Below the pieces are notes generated by a model. The model had not been told where the DNA came from. It searched no databases and worked only from the letters and a program-made list of their open reading frames with translations. Of a stretch of DNA of 64,000 nucleotides, positions 46,325 through 55,772 are shown piece after piece. Both the position numbers and the translations under genes were made by a program. How positions within the stretch are numbered: the stretch's first letter is position 1; every line of letters starts with the position of its first letter. Source of the stretch: Paenibacillus dendrobii (GTDB taxonomy: Bacteria > Bacillota > Bacilli > Paenibacillales > Paenibacillaceae); assembly GCF_009807035.1 (NCBI RefSeq), contig NZ_WUBI01000001.1, positions 1,922,001 to 1,986,000 on the forward strand. Reading direction: 5' to 3'.

Positions 46325-47670
46325 ACGATAACCGGTTCCTTCCCGACCAGAACCTCCACATTTTTGAACTTTCCGGTTTCCGTCCGGGTAATATGGGGCA
46401 CAATCGAAATTTTGAAATTCATACCGATCGTAAACAGCTTTTCCAGCTTTTCCACCACCATCTTGATTTCTTCTCGTACCATCACTTCCGGCTGCGTGGA
46501 TTCGACCATAATTTCGATCAGATCATAGCGGTGTTGAATTAGCTTGCATGCACTGAAGGTAGTGGTACCCCGAAGCGCAATCGCAATCAGCGGTGAAGGA
46601 AGCATATCCCCATTCGGCTTGTACATGATCTCTCCCATCCGGCCGTCGATGGATCGAATCACAGGAAACAAGTGCTCCATTCCCGGCATCGGCTGCTGGT
46701 CGAATCGCGCGGCAGCATCGGTTAACTCATAACGAATCAGAGGCATCACATCGTTCAACAAGGAAGTACCCATAATAGCGCTAGTATCTGGGTTCTGCTC
46801 TACGTAGCTGTATAAAGGCAGGAAATAATAGGAGCGGGAATCATCCATCCAGCCGCCCAGAGCCACCTTTTCCGTCTGGCCATAGTGGGCGAATATTTTG
46901 GATTTTGAAAACACGCTGCTGATGAGGTATATTTGATAGTCATGCACCATTTCACAGGCGAGCAATATGCCTTTCGGCTGATATAACGCCGTGAGCTGAT
47001 GATCCACCAGAAATTTGGTGAACATCGCAAGAGCTGAAGGAAATCCGTATAAATACTCGTAACCCGAAGATAATATAACGTTCACGATTTCCCTTATATT
47101 GCGTTCCGTGATGCCGGTCGTATTGATTTTTAAGGTCCTTGAGTATTTATCCAAAATATACGTCTTACCGCTCGGCAAAGCCCCCCGGAATTCCACTCGC
47201 CCTTCGCCCGGCTTATAACCGACATTCGCCCACTGGAAACAGATTGCAGCCCACTCCCGCTGTTCCACGGCGCGGTTGGAGTACAACGTGAGCGAGGTGC
47301 CGGTCGTTCCGCTTGTTCCTAATTTTTTAAGCTTATCCGGCGAGTATTTGGAGACTACCATCTCCTTGCCATGCGCTCTTACATCCTCCTTGTGTATGAC
47401 GGGGATGCGCTCCACATCGCTGAAGTCCTTGAGCATGCTCGGATGAAAGCCGTACTCGTTATACAGGCGATTGTAAAAAACGGTGTGCTCGTATGCAAGC
47501 ATAACGATATCCTTCAAGGACTGCAGCTGCGCTTCCCGGATTTGCTCATAGCTCATGCTCTGCATCTGCTCGAATTTGTGCAGCCACTGATGAAATTCTC
47601 TGCCGACATTAACGTACCGGAACGGGAAATACGATAATATCTGTTTGGCAGCTGTTCTGGTTATACTCAT
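46321..47670 (-). CDS. CapK/phenylacetate-CoA-ligase-like adenylating enzyme
   Basis: A 449-residue member of the adenylate-forming superfamily, CapK branch. The P-loop-like LKKLGTSGTTGTSLTLYSNR near residue 120 and the adenylate motif FAHYGQTEKVALGG are present; the C-terminal hinge domain ends with TRTETGKFKNVEVL. CapK-like proteins occur in many polysaccharide loci and probably activate a carboxylate as an acyl-adenylate or acyl-CoA. A frame from 47757 is longer, but the ATG at 47670 overlaps the upstream stop (ATGA) with AAAGGA upstream. It may supply the two GNAT acyltransferases, which is inference. Confidence 0.83.
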   Translation of the reverse strand: MSITRTAAKQILSYFPFRYVNVGREFHQWLHKFEQMQSMSYEQIREAQLQSLKDIVMLAYEHTVFYNRLYNEYGFHPSMLKDFSDVERIPVIHKEDVRAHGKEMVVSKYSPDKLKKLGTSGTTGTSLTLYSNRAVEQREWAAICFQWANVGYKPGEGRVEFRGALPSGKTYILDKYSRTLKINTTGITERNIREIVNVILSSGYEYLYGFPSALAMFTKFLVDHQLTALYQPKGILLACEMVHDYQIYLISSVFSKSKIFAHYGQTEKVALGGWMDDSRSYYFLPLYSYVEQNPDTSAIMGTSLLNDVMPLIRYELTDAAARFDQQPMPGMEHLFPVIRSIDGRMGEIMYKPNGDMLPSPLIAIALRGTTTFSACKLIQHRYDLIEIMVESTQPEVMVREEIKMVVEKLEKLFTIGMNFKISIVPHITRTETGKFKNVEVLVGKEPVIV

Positions 47671-49838
47671 AAATTCATCATTCCTTTGGTTAATGATCGT
47701 TCTACTTCGAGTGCAATCTCTGTCGCCTGAACCTGCTGCCATAACGGAATCGGCCATTCACTGCGTCCCTGAACCGCTTCGGCAAACCGTTCGAGCGCCT
47801 CTAGCTGTCCTTTGCTGCTGGTTTTCGTTTCCAGGCCCTTGGCTTTGACGCCTGTCATCGTTAATTTGCGGTAATCGTCCAGAAAAATATTTTTCCCGTC
47901 CACGTAAATATCCATCTGTTCCTTGGGATAATCTTTCGATCCCAACGCCGTGTAGGTTACCGTTGCAACCGATCCGTCCGCGAACTCCATCGTGGCTACA
48001 AAGTTATCCGAACGCGAGTAGAACTTCGTAGCCGGCTCGAGATGCGACACCCGAACCCGCTGTACCTTGCTGCCCGTTAAATAGGTGAATATGTCATAAA
48101 TATGACAGCACTCCCCGCGGTTGCGCCCTCCTCCTTCTTCGGTCTGCGTCCAGTGATCCAGCGGAAGATAACCGGCATTCATCCGGTAGTTCAGTATCAT
48201 GGGATTGCTGCGCTGCGCAACCCATTCCTTGATTTTCGCCGCATAAGGCGAAAACCTCCGATTAAATCCTGTCATCAGTACCGGTGAGCTACCACCTTCC
48301 GGAATGTCATCATAAAATCGCTGAATCTCATCAAGCTCTTCACGGGTAAGCGCCAGCGGCTTTTCGACGTACACATGTTTACCTGCCCGGAGCGCATCCA
48401 GAATAATCGCTGCATGCGTATCATGCCGCGTAGCGATCAAAACCGCATCAATATCCGGGTCCTGAAGTAATAGCGGATAACTTGTTGCCGCATATCGTGC
48501 TCCAAATTGCTTTGCCGTCTCAGCGGCGTTATGTCCCGTTTGGCTCATCACGGCCTGCAGCTCATAGTTCCCGGATAAAGCTCTAATATTGGGGAGATGC
48601 ATATGTTTCGCAAAATCGCCGGCTCCAATGAGTCCGATACGGATTTGCTGCCCGTTTCTGCGAAGCGGCAACGGCCGTGGATTCACAATAACTTTATGAG
48701 AAGGTCCTGTGATTTCAGACTGTTTCGGATAAGATAACAGAACCATCATTGGTCTGGCCTCTTCATGCTGGATGAATTTATATGCCTCGGATGCTTTCTC
48801 AACCGGAAAAACTTGCGAAATCATCGGCACAAGCCGGACTTTCTCTTCAGAGACAAGTCTCAGATACTCTCCCATATTGCGGTTTTCCGTCCAGCGCACA
48901 TAACCTAAAGGATAATCCTGCCCCTTCTCTTCATAGCTGCGGTCATATCTTCCAGGTCCATAGGATGTAGAGATATAAAAATCAAGCTCCTTCTCATAGA
49001 TATCGGAGCGGTTAATTTCCAGTCCCACATCGCCGACGACAACGACACGGCCCTTTTTTCGAGTCATTCGGAACGCTTCAGAGAGGATTAAGCTTGACTT
49101 GGTCGCCGCGGTGATAATGACGCCATCTGCACCCACGCCATCCGTCAGCCTTCGAACCGCTTCAATCCCGTTATCCTCTCGAGGGTATATCCCGAGTTCC
49201 ATCCCCAGTTCCTTGGCTGTGGCAATTCGACCGGCATCCAAGTCCGTTCCAATAACCCTGCAGCCGTTTGCCTTCAGCAGCTGCGCAGTCAACTGACCCA
49301 AGATACCGAGCCCGATCACAACAAACGTCTCCCCGAGCGTTGGCGCAGCACGGCGGATGCCTTGCATGGCAATCGCGCCGAGCGTTACTGTGCTCGCTTC
49401 ACTCATGCTCAAACCTTCCGGCACCGGAGTCACCAAGTTCCTCGGAACACGTATAATGTCTGCGTGGTGGGCAAACTGCGCTCCAGCACAGGCAACGCGG
49501 TCGCCTACTCTCAGATCGGCAATGCCCTCGCCAACTTCGATGACAGTTCCAGCTGCAGAATATCCCGAAGGCTGTCCCGCTCCCGTCTTGACCTTGATCA
49601 TGTTGCGTGTGTGAGACAAACCTTGCTTGGCGGCGATCCTTATCAGCTTCCTGACTTTGTCCGGCTGCTGTACCGCCCGCTTCCACAGCGGAACGCCGCT
49701 GGTCCGAAGGCCGCTGATTTCAGTTCCGATGGAAATACATGAATAGTCAACTTGGACCAATACCGTCCCTTTTTGAATCTCGGGTGCCGGAATCTGTTCG
49801 ACCACAGCAGTTCCTTGCCTAATAATTACTTGATTCAT
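47667..49838 (-). CDS. bi-domain oxidoreductase (zinc-alcohol-dehydrogenase-like plus Gfo/Idh/MocA)
   Basis: A 723-residue fusion. The N-terminal half is a medium-chain dehydrogenase (GDRVACAGAQFAHHADIIRV; nucleotide-binding GLGILGQLTAQLL near residue 178). The C-terminal half from about residue 395 is Gfo/Idh/MocA-like: IGLIGAGDFAKHMHLPNI, then the EKP motif in HVYVEKPLALTREE. Such fusions are found in polysaccharide loci beside heparinase II/III-like genes, exactly as here, and probably make or modify an unusual nucleotide sugar or a uronic acid. AAAGGA eight bases before the ATG. It is 19 bases after the heparinase-like gene. Confidence 0.87.
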   Translation of the reverse strand: MNQVIIRQGTAVVEQIPAPEIQKGTVLVQVDYSCISIGTEISGLRTSGVPLWKRAVQQPDKVRKLIRIAAKQGLSHTRNMIKVKTGAGQPSGYSAAGTVIEVGEGIADLRVGDRVACAGAQFAHHADIIRVPRNLVTPVPEGLSMSEASTVTLGAIAMQGIRRAAPTLGETFVVIGLGILGQLTAQLLKANGCRVIGTDLDAGRIATAKELGMELGIYPREDNGIEAVRRLTDGVGADGVIITAATKSSLILSEAFRMTRKKGRVVVVGDVGLEINRSDIYEKELDFYISTSYGPGRYDRSYEEKGQDYPLGYVRWTENRNMGEYLRLVSEEKVRLVPMISQVFPVEKASEAYKFIQHEEARPMMVLLSYPKQSEITGPSHKVIVNPRPLPLRRNGQQIRIGLIGAGDFAKHMHLPNIRALSGNYELQAVMSQTGHNAAETAKQFGARYAATSYPLLLQDPDIDAVLIATRHDTHAAIILDALRAGKHVYVEKPLALTREELDEIQRFYDDIPEGGSSPVLMTGFNRRFSPYAAKIKEWVAQRSNPMILNYRMNAGYLPLDHWTQTEEGGGRNRGECCHIYDIFTYLTGSKVQRVRVSHLEPATKFYSRSDNFVATMEFADGSVATVTYTALGSKDYPKEQMDIYVDGKNIFLDDYRKLTMTGVKAKGLETKTSSKGQLEALERFAEAVQGRSEWPIPLWQQVQATEIALEVERSLTKGMMNL

Positions 49839-49857
49839 GGCTATGTTCCTTTCGTTT

Positions 49858-51843
49858 TTATACCCAACGAATATTCGTTTTCAGACATCGATTTCGGATA
49901 TATGCCCGCAGCAAGCGGGTTCGTACACGAGTGCCGTAGCTTGCCGATATCCATGCATACTGAAGCTGCACTTCCCCGGCACCGTCAAAATCAATGGATA
50001 ACTTGCAATCGCCGGATTCGAGGAGCCAGTTCATCATATGTCCGGTTATGCGGACGTCCGGTGCCAACAGAAATGTTACGAAGGCCGAAGTGACCGGATC
50101 GGAATTCGGAACGGCTTGCTCCAATGTATCGAAAATAACAAGCCCGGTTTGCTCCAACTCAAGCTGGCGTCTATGGATGAATCCGACTTTTTCCAGATAA
50201 CCTTGATGACTCCCAGAAAAACGATGTTCTGTAAAAGAATCGCTTGCCGCAAAAGTCTGTTCCCTCAGCAAAAACAAATTTCGTTCTTCTATATCATTCT
50301 GTTCCAGCTCTCCGATTTGCAGCGTATTATGCATAGCTGTGCTGCGGAAGAGATTCCTGGCCCGAAAATCTGCCGAATATACATATGATCCGGGATCGAC
50401 CAAGATATCCTTGCCCTTCACATGCAGCTCAAAACTCAGTTGGTCATTATGGCTGTGAGCCCCATGACCATGGAAAGAATTCTCTCCGCATCGGATCAGG
50501 CAATATGCCTGCGCGCTGCGAAGGATATAATAACCCCCGTCCGGAAAAGCAGCCGACTTCATGCCTATCATCCGCGACTTTGTATGCGGCTTTATGCCGC
50601 CGATAATCCACAGCGCATCCTCTGCGCTGCCTCGGCCGGCAGACCGGAAATCATCCCGGTTAAAGAATTCGCCGGCAACGGCTAGCAGATGGCGAAAGTC
50701 GCTGCGTACCCAATTGCCATAGCGGGAAACAATTAAATATCTTCCATCATCCGCGTCGCCGACTAATGGGCTTCGTCCATCCGGTTTCATGATGTTGAGA
50801 AGAAATTCATGCATGCTTTCCAGGCGCTTCATATAACGTTCTGAAAAAGATATCCCATTATTACTGCACCAAACCGTTGTTATTAGAAATATTTCGGCGA
50901 CGAGTCGATGATAGGAGGTCGATGCTTCGTAGTTTGTTCCATCCTCATTGACCTGAACGAACAGCTCCTTCTCCAGCTCCGCCATCCCGAAATGGAGCCA
51001 CTCCCGAGGGGTTTCGCCGAAACGGCCCACCTGCACGTCATTGCCACCAAAATATAAGCCGAGCGCGATCAACCCGGCCAAGTCCGCCGCATAGTGGTTC
51101 CCGGTGTGTTCCCCGGTTCTTTCCAAGTTGCTCCGGATGAAAGCTCCGTGCAAATAAAGACATGCATGGAATCTATCCCAGAAGAAGTCCGGTATACACA
51201 GGCTTTTAAGAAAAAAAGGTACTACTGCGATCCAGTTGGCGGCACGGATGGCCACATCCATGGCACAAGTCCAGTTGACCGACATTTCGACCGGGTTTTT
51301 CAGCATCCAGTCCTCCAGTTGCGTCTGGAACTCGCGGGCGTATTTCTCGTTCCCCGTCAAGGCGTATGCTTTCCCCAATGTAAAAAAATGCTGGAACCGG
51401 GAAAGCTCCCAAGGAACTTTAACGTCCGCAGCATCGTCAAGATTCACGATTGCAATTCTTTGATAATATTTGTTCTCCCACCGGTACCCTGTTTTGAAAT
51501 CTTCGCTCCAAGGCAGAAACGGCCCCAGGTTCTTGTCTCCGGAACCAAGCAAATTAAATATATGTGCACAAATCCGGTCCGCATCGCGAATGATCTCCCC
51601 ATCAAGCCCTTCCTCCCGCAGGTAATCCGCAGCATGTTCACGGATGGGCGACTCGTAAGAAAAAACCATATGCGATTCGAACGAATGAAACAGCTCCGGC
51701 TGCAACATGATCGGCGAGCGGCTTATCCGGTACTGCCTGTAAGCGAACCTGGCCTCTTGTATCGCTTTGCCGGCAATTTTCTTCACTGCGGCACGAAGCG
51801 GCATGGCCATCAAACGTTTGATTTGAACTTGACCCGTCGCCAT
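49858..51843 (-). CDS. heparinase II/III-like protein (alginate-lyase fold)
   Basis: A 661-residue protein with an alpha/alpha toroid (NWTCAMDVAIRAANWIAVV, TGEHTGNHYAADLAGLIALG) and a C-terminal beta sandwich with HGHGAHSHNDQLSFELHVKG, the Hepar_II_III motif. The family cleaves uronate-containing polysaccharides by elimination. No signal peptide is visible, so it would act in the cytoplasm or needs another export route. It begins three bases after the UDP-ManNAc dehydrogenase stop. Because that enzyme makes a uronic acid, the substrate may be the locus product or its lipid-linked precursor. Confidence 0.85.
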   Translation of the reverse strand: MATGQVQIKRLMAMPLRAAVKKIAGKAIQEARFAYRQYRISRSPIMLQPELFHSFESHMVFSYESPIREHAADYLREEGLDGEIIRDADRICAHIFNLLGSGDKNLGPFLPWSEDFKTGYRWENKYYQRIAIVNLDDAADVKVPWELSRFQHFFTLGKAYALTGNEKYAREFQTQLEDWMLKNPVEMSVNWTCAMDVAIRAANWIAVVPFFLKSLCIPDFFWDRFHACLYLHGAFIRSNLERTGEHTGNHYAADLAGLIALGLYFGGNDVQVGRFGETPREWLHFGMAELEKELFVQVNEDGTNYEASTSYHRLVAEIFLITTVWCSNNGISFSERYMKRLESMHEFLLNIMKPDGRSPLVGDADDGRYLIVSRYGNWVRSDFRHLLAVAGEFFNRDDFRSAGRGSAEDALWIIGGIKPHTKSRMIGMKSAAFPDGGYYILRSAQAYCLIRCGENSFHGHGAHSHNDQLSFELHVKGKDILVDPGSYVYSADFRARNLFRSTAMHNTLQIGELEQNDIEERNLFLLREQTFAASDSFTEHRFSGSHQGYLEKVGFIHRRQLELEQTGLVIFDTLEQAVPNSDPVTSAFVTFLLAPDVRITGHMMNWLLESGDCKLSIDFDGAGEVQLQYAWISASYGTRVRTRLLRAYIRNRCLKTNIRWV

Positions 51844-51846
51844 TCT

Positions 51847-53109
51847 TCACACGCCTACTTCCATGCGTGGCGATTGCAGGAAAAAGCCCCGGGTATCGAC
51901 GACAATCTTCTCCTGCAGCAGATTGGGACTAATGAAGCGGAATGCTTCGTGGTTAACGAGCAATAGGACGATATCCGCTTGCTGCACTGCCTCTTCCGCA
52001 TCAGCAAAAAATACATTTTCATAATTCAACCGGTCCGGCAGCTTCTCGATATGAGGCTCAGCCACATACAAAGTGGCTCCCCCCATCTTGGCCAAGTGTT
52101 CAACAATCGCCATGGATGGGCTTTCGCGCAAATCATCAATGTTTGCTTTGAAAGACAATCCCAGGCACGCAATGACCGGTGATCGAAGCTTTGCGGCCTG
52201 CTGCAGTACCTTTTCCACCACGTACCAGGGTTTCTGGTCATTTACGATTCTTGCGGTATGTATAAGCTTGGCCTGTTCCGGGGCCGCATCGACCAGGAAC
52301 CACGGGTCGACCGCTATACAGTGACCTCCCACCCCCGGACCCGGCTGAAGGATATTAACTCTTGGGTGATGATTGGCAAGACGAATGAGTTCCCACACAT
52401 TAATATCCAGTTGGTCGCAAATTAGCGATAATTCATTGGCAAAAGCAATATTCACATCCCGGAATGAGTTTTCGGTTAGTTTGGCCATTTCAGCCGTTCG
52501 GGCGTTGCTTTCAAGAATGGCTCCCTTGACGAAATGCTTATAAAATTCAGCCGTAAAGTGCGTGGAGGCATCATCAATGCCGCCAATGATGCGATCATTC
52601 TCAACCAGTTCACGCATAATTTGGCCTGGAAGCACACGCTCGGGGCAGTATGATATAAAAATGCGATTGTATTCGGCAGCGTCCGAGATACTCAAATCAT
52701 CCCTCGCTTCAACGATCCAGTCCGCAATCCGCTCCGTCGTTCCCACTGGACTTGTCGATTCAAGAATAACCAGGTTTCCGGCTCTCAAAAACGGAATAAT
52801 GGACTTCGCCGCCTGCTCGACATAGGTTAAATCGGGTCTGTTGTTCTCTCGAAACGGGGTCGGCACCGCCAAAATAAAAATATCCGCTTCCGACGGCAAT
52901 GTGGATGCCTTCAGCAGCCCTCCCCCAACAGCACGCTGTACAGCATGCTCAAGCTCCGGCTCCGCGATATGGACCTTCCCTTGGTTGATCCCTTCTACGG
53001 TATGTATGTTAATCTCAACGCCATGCACCTGAAATCCGTTTAATGCCAGCAAACTGGCTGTAGGCAGTCCGATATAGCCAAGCCCCACTACACACACTTT
53101 CTTCACCAT
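51847..53109 (-). CDS. wecC: UDP-N-acetyl-D-mannosamine dehydrogenase
   Basis: A 420-residue UDP-sugar 6-dehydrogenase (EC 1.1.1.336 type). The NAD motif VCVVGLGYIGLPTASLLALNG, catalytic Cys in GPGVGGHCIAVDP, and the Lys/Asn of KLTENSFRDVNIAFANEL are present. The PTPF and SNARTAEMAKL stretches point to UDP-ManNAc rather than UDP-glucose dehydrogenase; UDP-GlcNAc or UDP-GalNAc remain possible. It supplies an aminouronic acid to the polysaccharide. The 2-epimerase that would make UDP-ManNAc (wecB/mnaA) is not in the window. AGGGAC precedes the ATG. Confidence 0.88.
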   Translation of the reverse strand: MVKKVCVVGLGYIGLPTASLLALNGFQVHGVEINIHTVEGINQGKVHIAEPELEHAVQRAVGGGLLKASTLPSEADIFILAVPTPFRENNRPDLTYVEQAAKSIIPFLRAGNLVILESTSPVGTTERIADWIVEARDDLSISDAAEYNRIFISYCPERVLPGQIMRELVENDRIIGGIDDASTHFTAEFYKHFVKGAILESNARTAEMAKLTENSFRDVNIAFANELSLICDQLDINVWELIRLANHHPRVNILQPGPGVGGHCIAVDPWFLVDAAPEQAKLIHTARIVNDQKPWYVVEKVLQQAAKLRSPVIACLGLSFKANIDDLRESPSMAIVEHLAKMGGATLYVAEPHIEKLPDRLNYENVFFADAEEAVQQADIVLLLVNHEAFRFISPNLLQEKIVVDTRGFFLQSPRMEVGV

Positions 53110-53165
53110 TAGAGTCCCTGCCTTATCATTAAATATAAATCAGCGAGATCACACGTTAAGAAAAT

Positions 53166-54065
53166 CTAATACAATACTTTTCCCTGCTTTTCCACCTGTA
53201 AGATACGGTCCATTTCAGTCAGAAGAGACAGCCTCAGATCCTCTTGATGCAGTGCAAAGTCAATCGTTGTCAGGATGTAGCCGAGTTTTTCTCCAACATC
53301 AAACCGTTCTCCCTCAAAGGCGTAGCCGAGGCATCCCTTCTCAACGATGAGCTGCTGAATGGCGTCCGTAAGCTGAATTTCACCACCGTATCCCGCTTCC
53401 AACCGCTCTAAATAACCGAATATTTCAGGTGTGAGCACATAACGACCGATAATCGCAAGGTTGGACGGAGCTTCGCCAGAATCGGGCTTCTCCACGACTC
53501 TACGCAGTTCATAGGTCATGCCGGAATGATCAAGCGCATGCAGCGGATCAATGATCCCATAGCGGTGTGTCTGATCTATGGGAACTGCACCTACTCCGAT
53601 CACCGAGATGCCATATTTTTCGAATTGTCCGACAAGCTGCCCGATGCAAGGAACCTCCGATCGAACAATGTCATCCCCCAACAGCACAGCAAAGGGTTCG
53701 TTGCCGATAAAATTCCGTGCGCACCATATGGCATGCCCAAGTCCTTTAGCTTCCTTTTGCCGAATATAATGAATCTCGACCTCCGAAGAACGGCGTACAG
53801 ATTCGAGGACTTCCAGTTTGCCTTTTTGCATTAAATTATGCTCTAGCTCAAATGAGTGATCGAAGTGATCTTCAATGGAACGTTTGCCTTTTCCCGTGAC
53901 GATAATGATATCCTCAATACCCGCAGCAATGGCCTCCTCCACGATATACTGGATGGTCGGCTTATCTACGATGGGAAGCATTTCTTTCGGCATCGCCTTG
54001 GTTGCCGGCAGAAAACGCGTCCCAAGACCGGCTGCCGGAATAATTGCTTTTCTGACTTTGTTCAT
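53166..54065 (-). CDS. galU: UTP-glucose-1-phosphate uridylyltransferase
   Basis: A 299-residue nucleotidyltransferase (EC 2.7.7.9) making UDP-glucose from glucose 1-phosphate and [23 protein letters not shown] is the nucleotide-binding start; [20 protein letters not shown] follows, and the acidic VLLGDDIV and [10 protein letters not shown] motifs bind metal and sugar. A frame from 54179 runs into the regulatory leader; AAAGGGGG with nine bases to the ATG at 54065 sets the start. It is preceded by the structured leader element. Called GtaB in Bacillus. Confidence 0.94.
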   Translation of the reverse strand: MNKVRKAIIPAAGLGTRFLPATKAMPKEMLPIVDKPTIQYIVEEAIAAGIEDIIIVTGKGKRSIEDHFDHSFELEHNLMQKGKLEVLESVRRSSEVEIHYIRQKEAKGLGHAIWCARNFIGNEPFAVLLGDDIVRSEVPCIGQLVGQFEKYGISVIGVGAVPIDQTHRYGIIDPLHALDHSGMTYELRRVVEKPDSGEAPSNLAIIGRYVLTPEIFGYLERLEAGYGGEIQLTDAIQQLIVEKGCLGYAFEGERFDVGEKLGYILTTIDFALHQEDLRLSLLTEMDRILQVEKQGKVLY

Positions 54066-54115
54066 TGCTTTCATCCCCCTTTTGATCTTGCATTCTCTTT
54101 GTTGTACATGGATCA

Positions 54116-54156
54116 AAGTATGAGGTATATCTCCGGCAGTCATATAGCTCATACTT
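54116..54156 (-). other. stable hairpin upstream of galU
   Basis: AAGTATGAG at 54116-54124 and CTCATACTT at 54148-54156 form a perfect nine-base-pair stem, extended by TATAT/ATATA. No T run follows, so it does not look like a terminator. It may be part of the regulatory leader or protect an RNA end. Confidence 0.5.
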
Positions 54157-54172
54157 CGACCAAAACAAGAAA

Positions 54173-54287
54173 CGGGCATTTAACCCGACCTCACATCACA
54201 CTCTTGACGATTTACGTCTAAGGTATTCGCATACCCACAGCATGATCGAGTGCCTACCATGATAAAGGTACAGTAGACATAACCTTT
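54173..54287 (-). ncRNA. EAR (epsC)-like structured RNA between capB and galU
   Basis: About 115 bases of non-coding minus-strand sequence contain nested pairings: an outer CACTC/GAGTG stem (54203-54199 with 54252-54248), an inner GGTAT/ATACC hairpin with a GCGA (GNRA) loop at 54235-54222, a GACG/CGTC hairpin at 54218-54206, a TACC/GGTA pair at 54270-54255 and a CGGG/CCCG hairpin at 54187-54173. The position, after the kinase/Wzz genes and before the first sugar gene of a Bacillales polysaccharide operon, is that of EAR/epsC RNA, a processive antitermination element. The family match was not tested by a covariance model. Confidence 0.55.
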
Positions 54288-54309
54288 AGTTCTTCAATCT
54301 ATAACCCCG

Positions 54310-54999
54310 TTATTCAGGAAGACCGTAATAATAGTACTGATTCGCTTCAGACTTGCTGTACTTCTTATTGTTCAGAACCACGCCTAGAATGTTAGCCTTG
54401 GCGAGCTCCAGCTTTTCCTTCGTTTTTTTGATATATTCACGCTTCACCTTACCCGCATAAACGACCAAAACGACTCCATCGCTGATAGAGGCCACGATCA
54501 GACCGTCCGCTACCGCCATCACCGGCGAGGTATCGAGCAGAATGACATCGTATTCCTCTCTCCAAAAATCGATGATTTCCCTTAATTTATCTGAGGACAG
54601 CAGCTCTGTCGGATTAGGCGGAATGGGACCGGCTGTGACCAGAGACAAGTTATCAATGGTCGTCTGATGCAGGATTTCTCCATAAGTGCACTGATTCGCC
54701 AAAATATTAGATAAGCCCATTCGGTTTGAGCAACTGAATATGCTATGCAAAGAAGGATGTCGTAAATCAGCATCAATCAGCAGCACTTTTTTTCCTTCAT
54801 GAGCGTAGGCTACCGCCAAATTACTGATCGTCGTGGTTTTGCCTTCACCCGCTTGAGTCGAAGTAACTGCCAGTACCTGCAGCTTGTGGTTCCAACCGGA
54901 AAACTGAATATTCGTTCGAAGAGTGCGGTAACCTTCGGAAATGGTAGATCTGCGGTTAGTATTCATGATGAGCTTGCTTTTATTGGCTGAGCGGCGCAT
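54310..54999 (-). CDS. CapB-type polysaccharide tyrosine kinase
   Basis: A 229-residue cytoplasmic BY-kinase. Walker A TSTQAGEGKTTT near 46-57, Walker A' LLIDADLRHP at 73-82 and Walker B DVILLDTSP are present, and a tyrosine cluster (NQYYYYG) is the autophosphorylation tail. It works with the CapA-like membrane protein directly upstream, whose C-terminal tail activates it, and with the CpsB-type phosphatase, to control chain length and export. The open frame from 55053 overlaps the upstream gene; AGGTGAAAAAT before the ATG at 54999 sets the start, leaving a 20-base overlap. Confidence 0.9.
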   Translation of the reverse strand: MRRSANKSKLIMNTNRRSTISEGYRTLRTNIQFSGWNHKLQVLAVTSTQAGEGKTTTISNLAVAYAHEGKKVLLIDADLRHPSLHSIFSCSNRMGLSNILANQCTYGEILHQTTIDNLSLVTAGPIPPNPTELLSSDKLREIIDFWREEYDVILLDTSPVMAVADGLIVASISDGVVLVVYAGKVKREYIKKTKEKLELAKANILGVVLNNKKYSKSEANQYYYYGLPE

Positions 55000-55729
55000 A
55001 TTTTTCACCTGCCTGTTTTTTGGTTCGGGCGGAGGAACGTGTTTTAAGATCACTCTTCTTCATTTTCCGAATCGCGCCAAGCGTAGTAAGCTCCAGATAT
55101 CGCTCAACGTCGTATTCGTTTTTAACGGTATCATCCAGGTATTCAAGCAGGAGTACGATGCCAACGACAATCAGAAACGAAATGGCAAATGCAAGAGCCA
55201 TATTCATTTTAAGCTTCGGACTAACCGGTACCGGATTACTCTGTGGTTTGGCGTTGTCCAAAATGGTAATGTTATCGACCTTCATGATCCTCGGGATCTC
55301 ATCCTGAAACACCTGTGAGACGGCATTGACGACTTTCATAGCGCGTTGATAGGACTCATCCCTGACTTTAAGCGTAATAACTTGTGAATTCTGCACCGTG
55401 ATAACCTGCAACTTATCCATCAATTCCGTGGAAGTTACCTGCAGATCCGGATTCTGTTTTACGACCTTGTCCATAATGGATGCTGACGTAATAATGACTT
55501 TGTAGGAATTGATCAGCATGATATTGGAGTTGATCTCATTCAGATCCAGTCCCCTACCCCCTCCCTGATCCACATTCATCTTATTCACGATCAGCGTGCT
55601 GGTGGCTTCATACTCCGGCGTCATCATATACTTGCTGTACAATCCGGCTCCCGCGCTGCATAGGACGACAAATGCCACAATCATCCACAGCCTTTTTCTC
55701 AGCATTTGAATCATTAACTTCAGTTCCAT
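54980..55729 (-). CDS. Wzz/CapA-type chain-length protein
   Basis: A 249-residue polysaccharide co-polymerase with membrane segments at about 14-34 and 174-195 and a helical external domain (motif TPEYEATSTLIVN; proline-rich PVPVSPKLKMN before the second helix). Equivalent to YveK/CapA of Bacillales; its cytoplasmic tail with KKSDLKTRSSARTKKQ activates the CapB kinase. GGGGGAG five bases before the ATG. It forms a phosphatase-CapA-CapB set, the usual head of an EPS operon. Confidence 0.9.
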   Translation of the reverse strand: MELKLMIQMLRKRLWMIVAFVVLCSAGAGLYSKYMMTPEYEATSTLIVNKMNVDQGGGRGLDLNEINSNIMLINSYKVIITSASIMDKVVKQNPDLQVTSTELMDKLQVITVQNSQVITLKVRDESYQRAMKVVNAVSQVFQDEIPRIMKVDNITILDNAKPQSNPVPVSPKLKMNMALAFAISFLIVVGIVLLLEYLDDTVKNEYDVERYLELTTLGAIRKMKKSDLKTRSSARTKKQAGEKYAPLSQ

Positions 55730-55772
55730 TAGGACTCCCCCAACTCTTGTACGATTTGAACCCGCATTTTTT

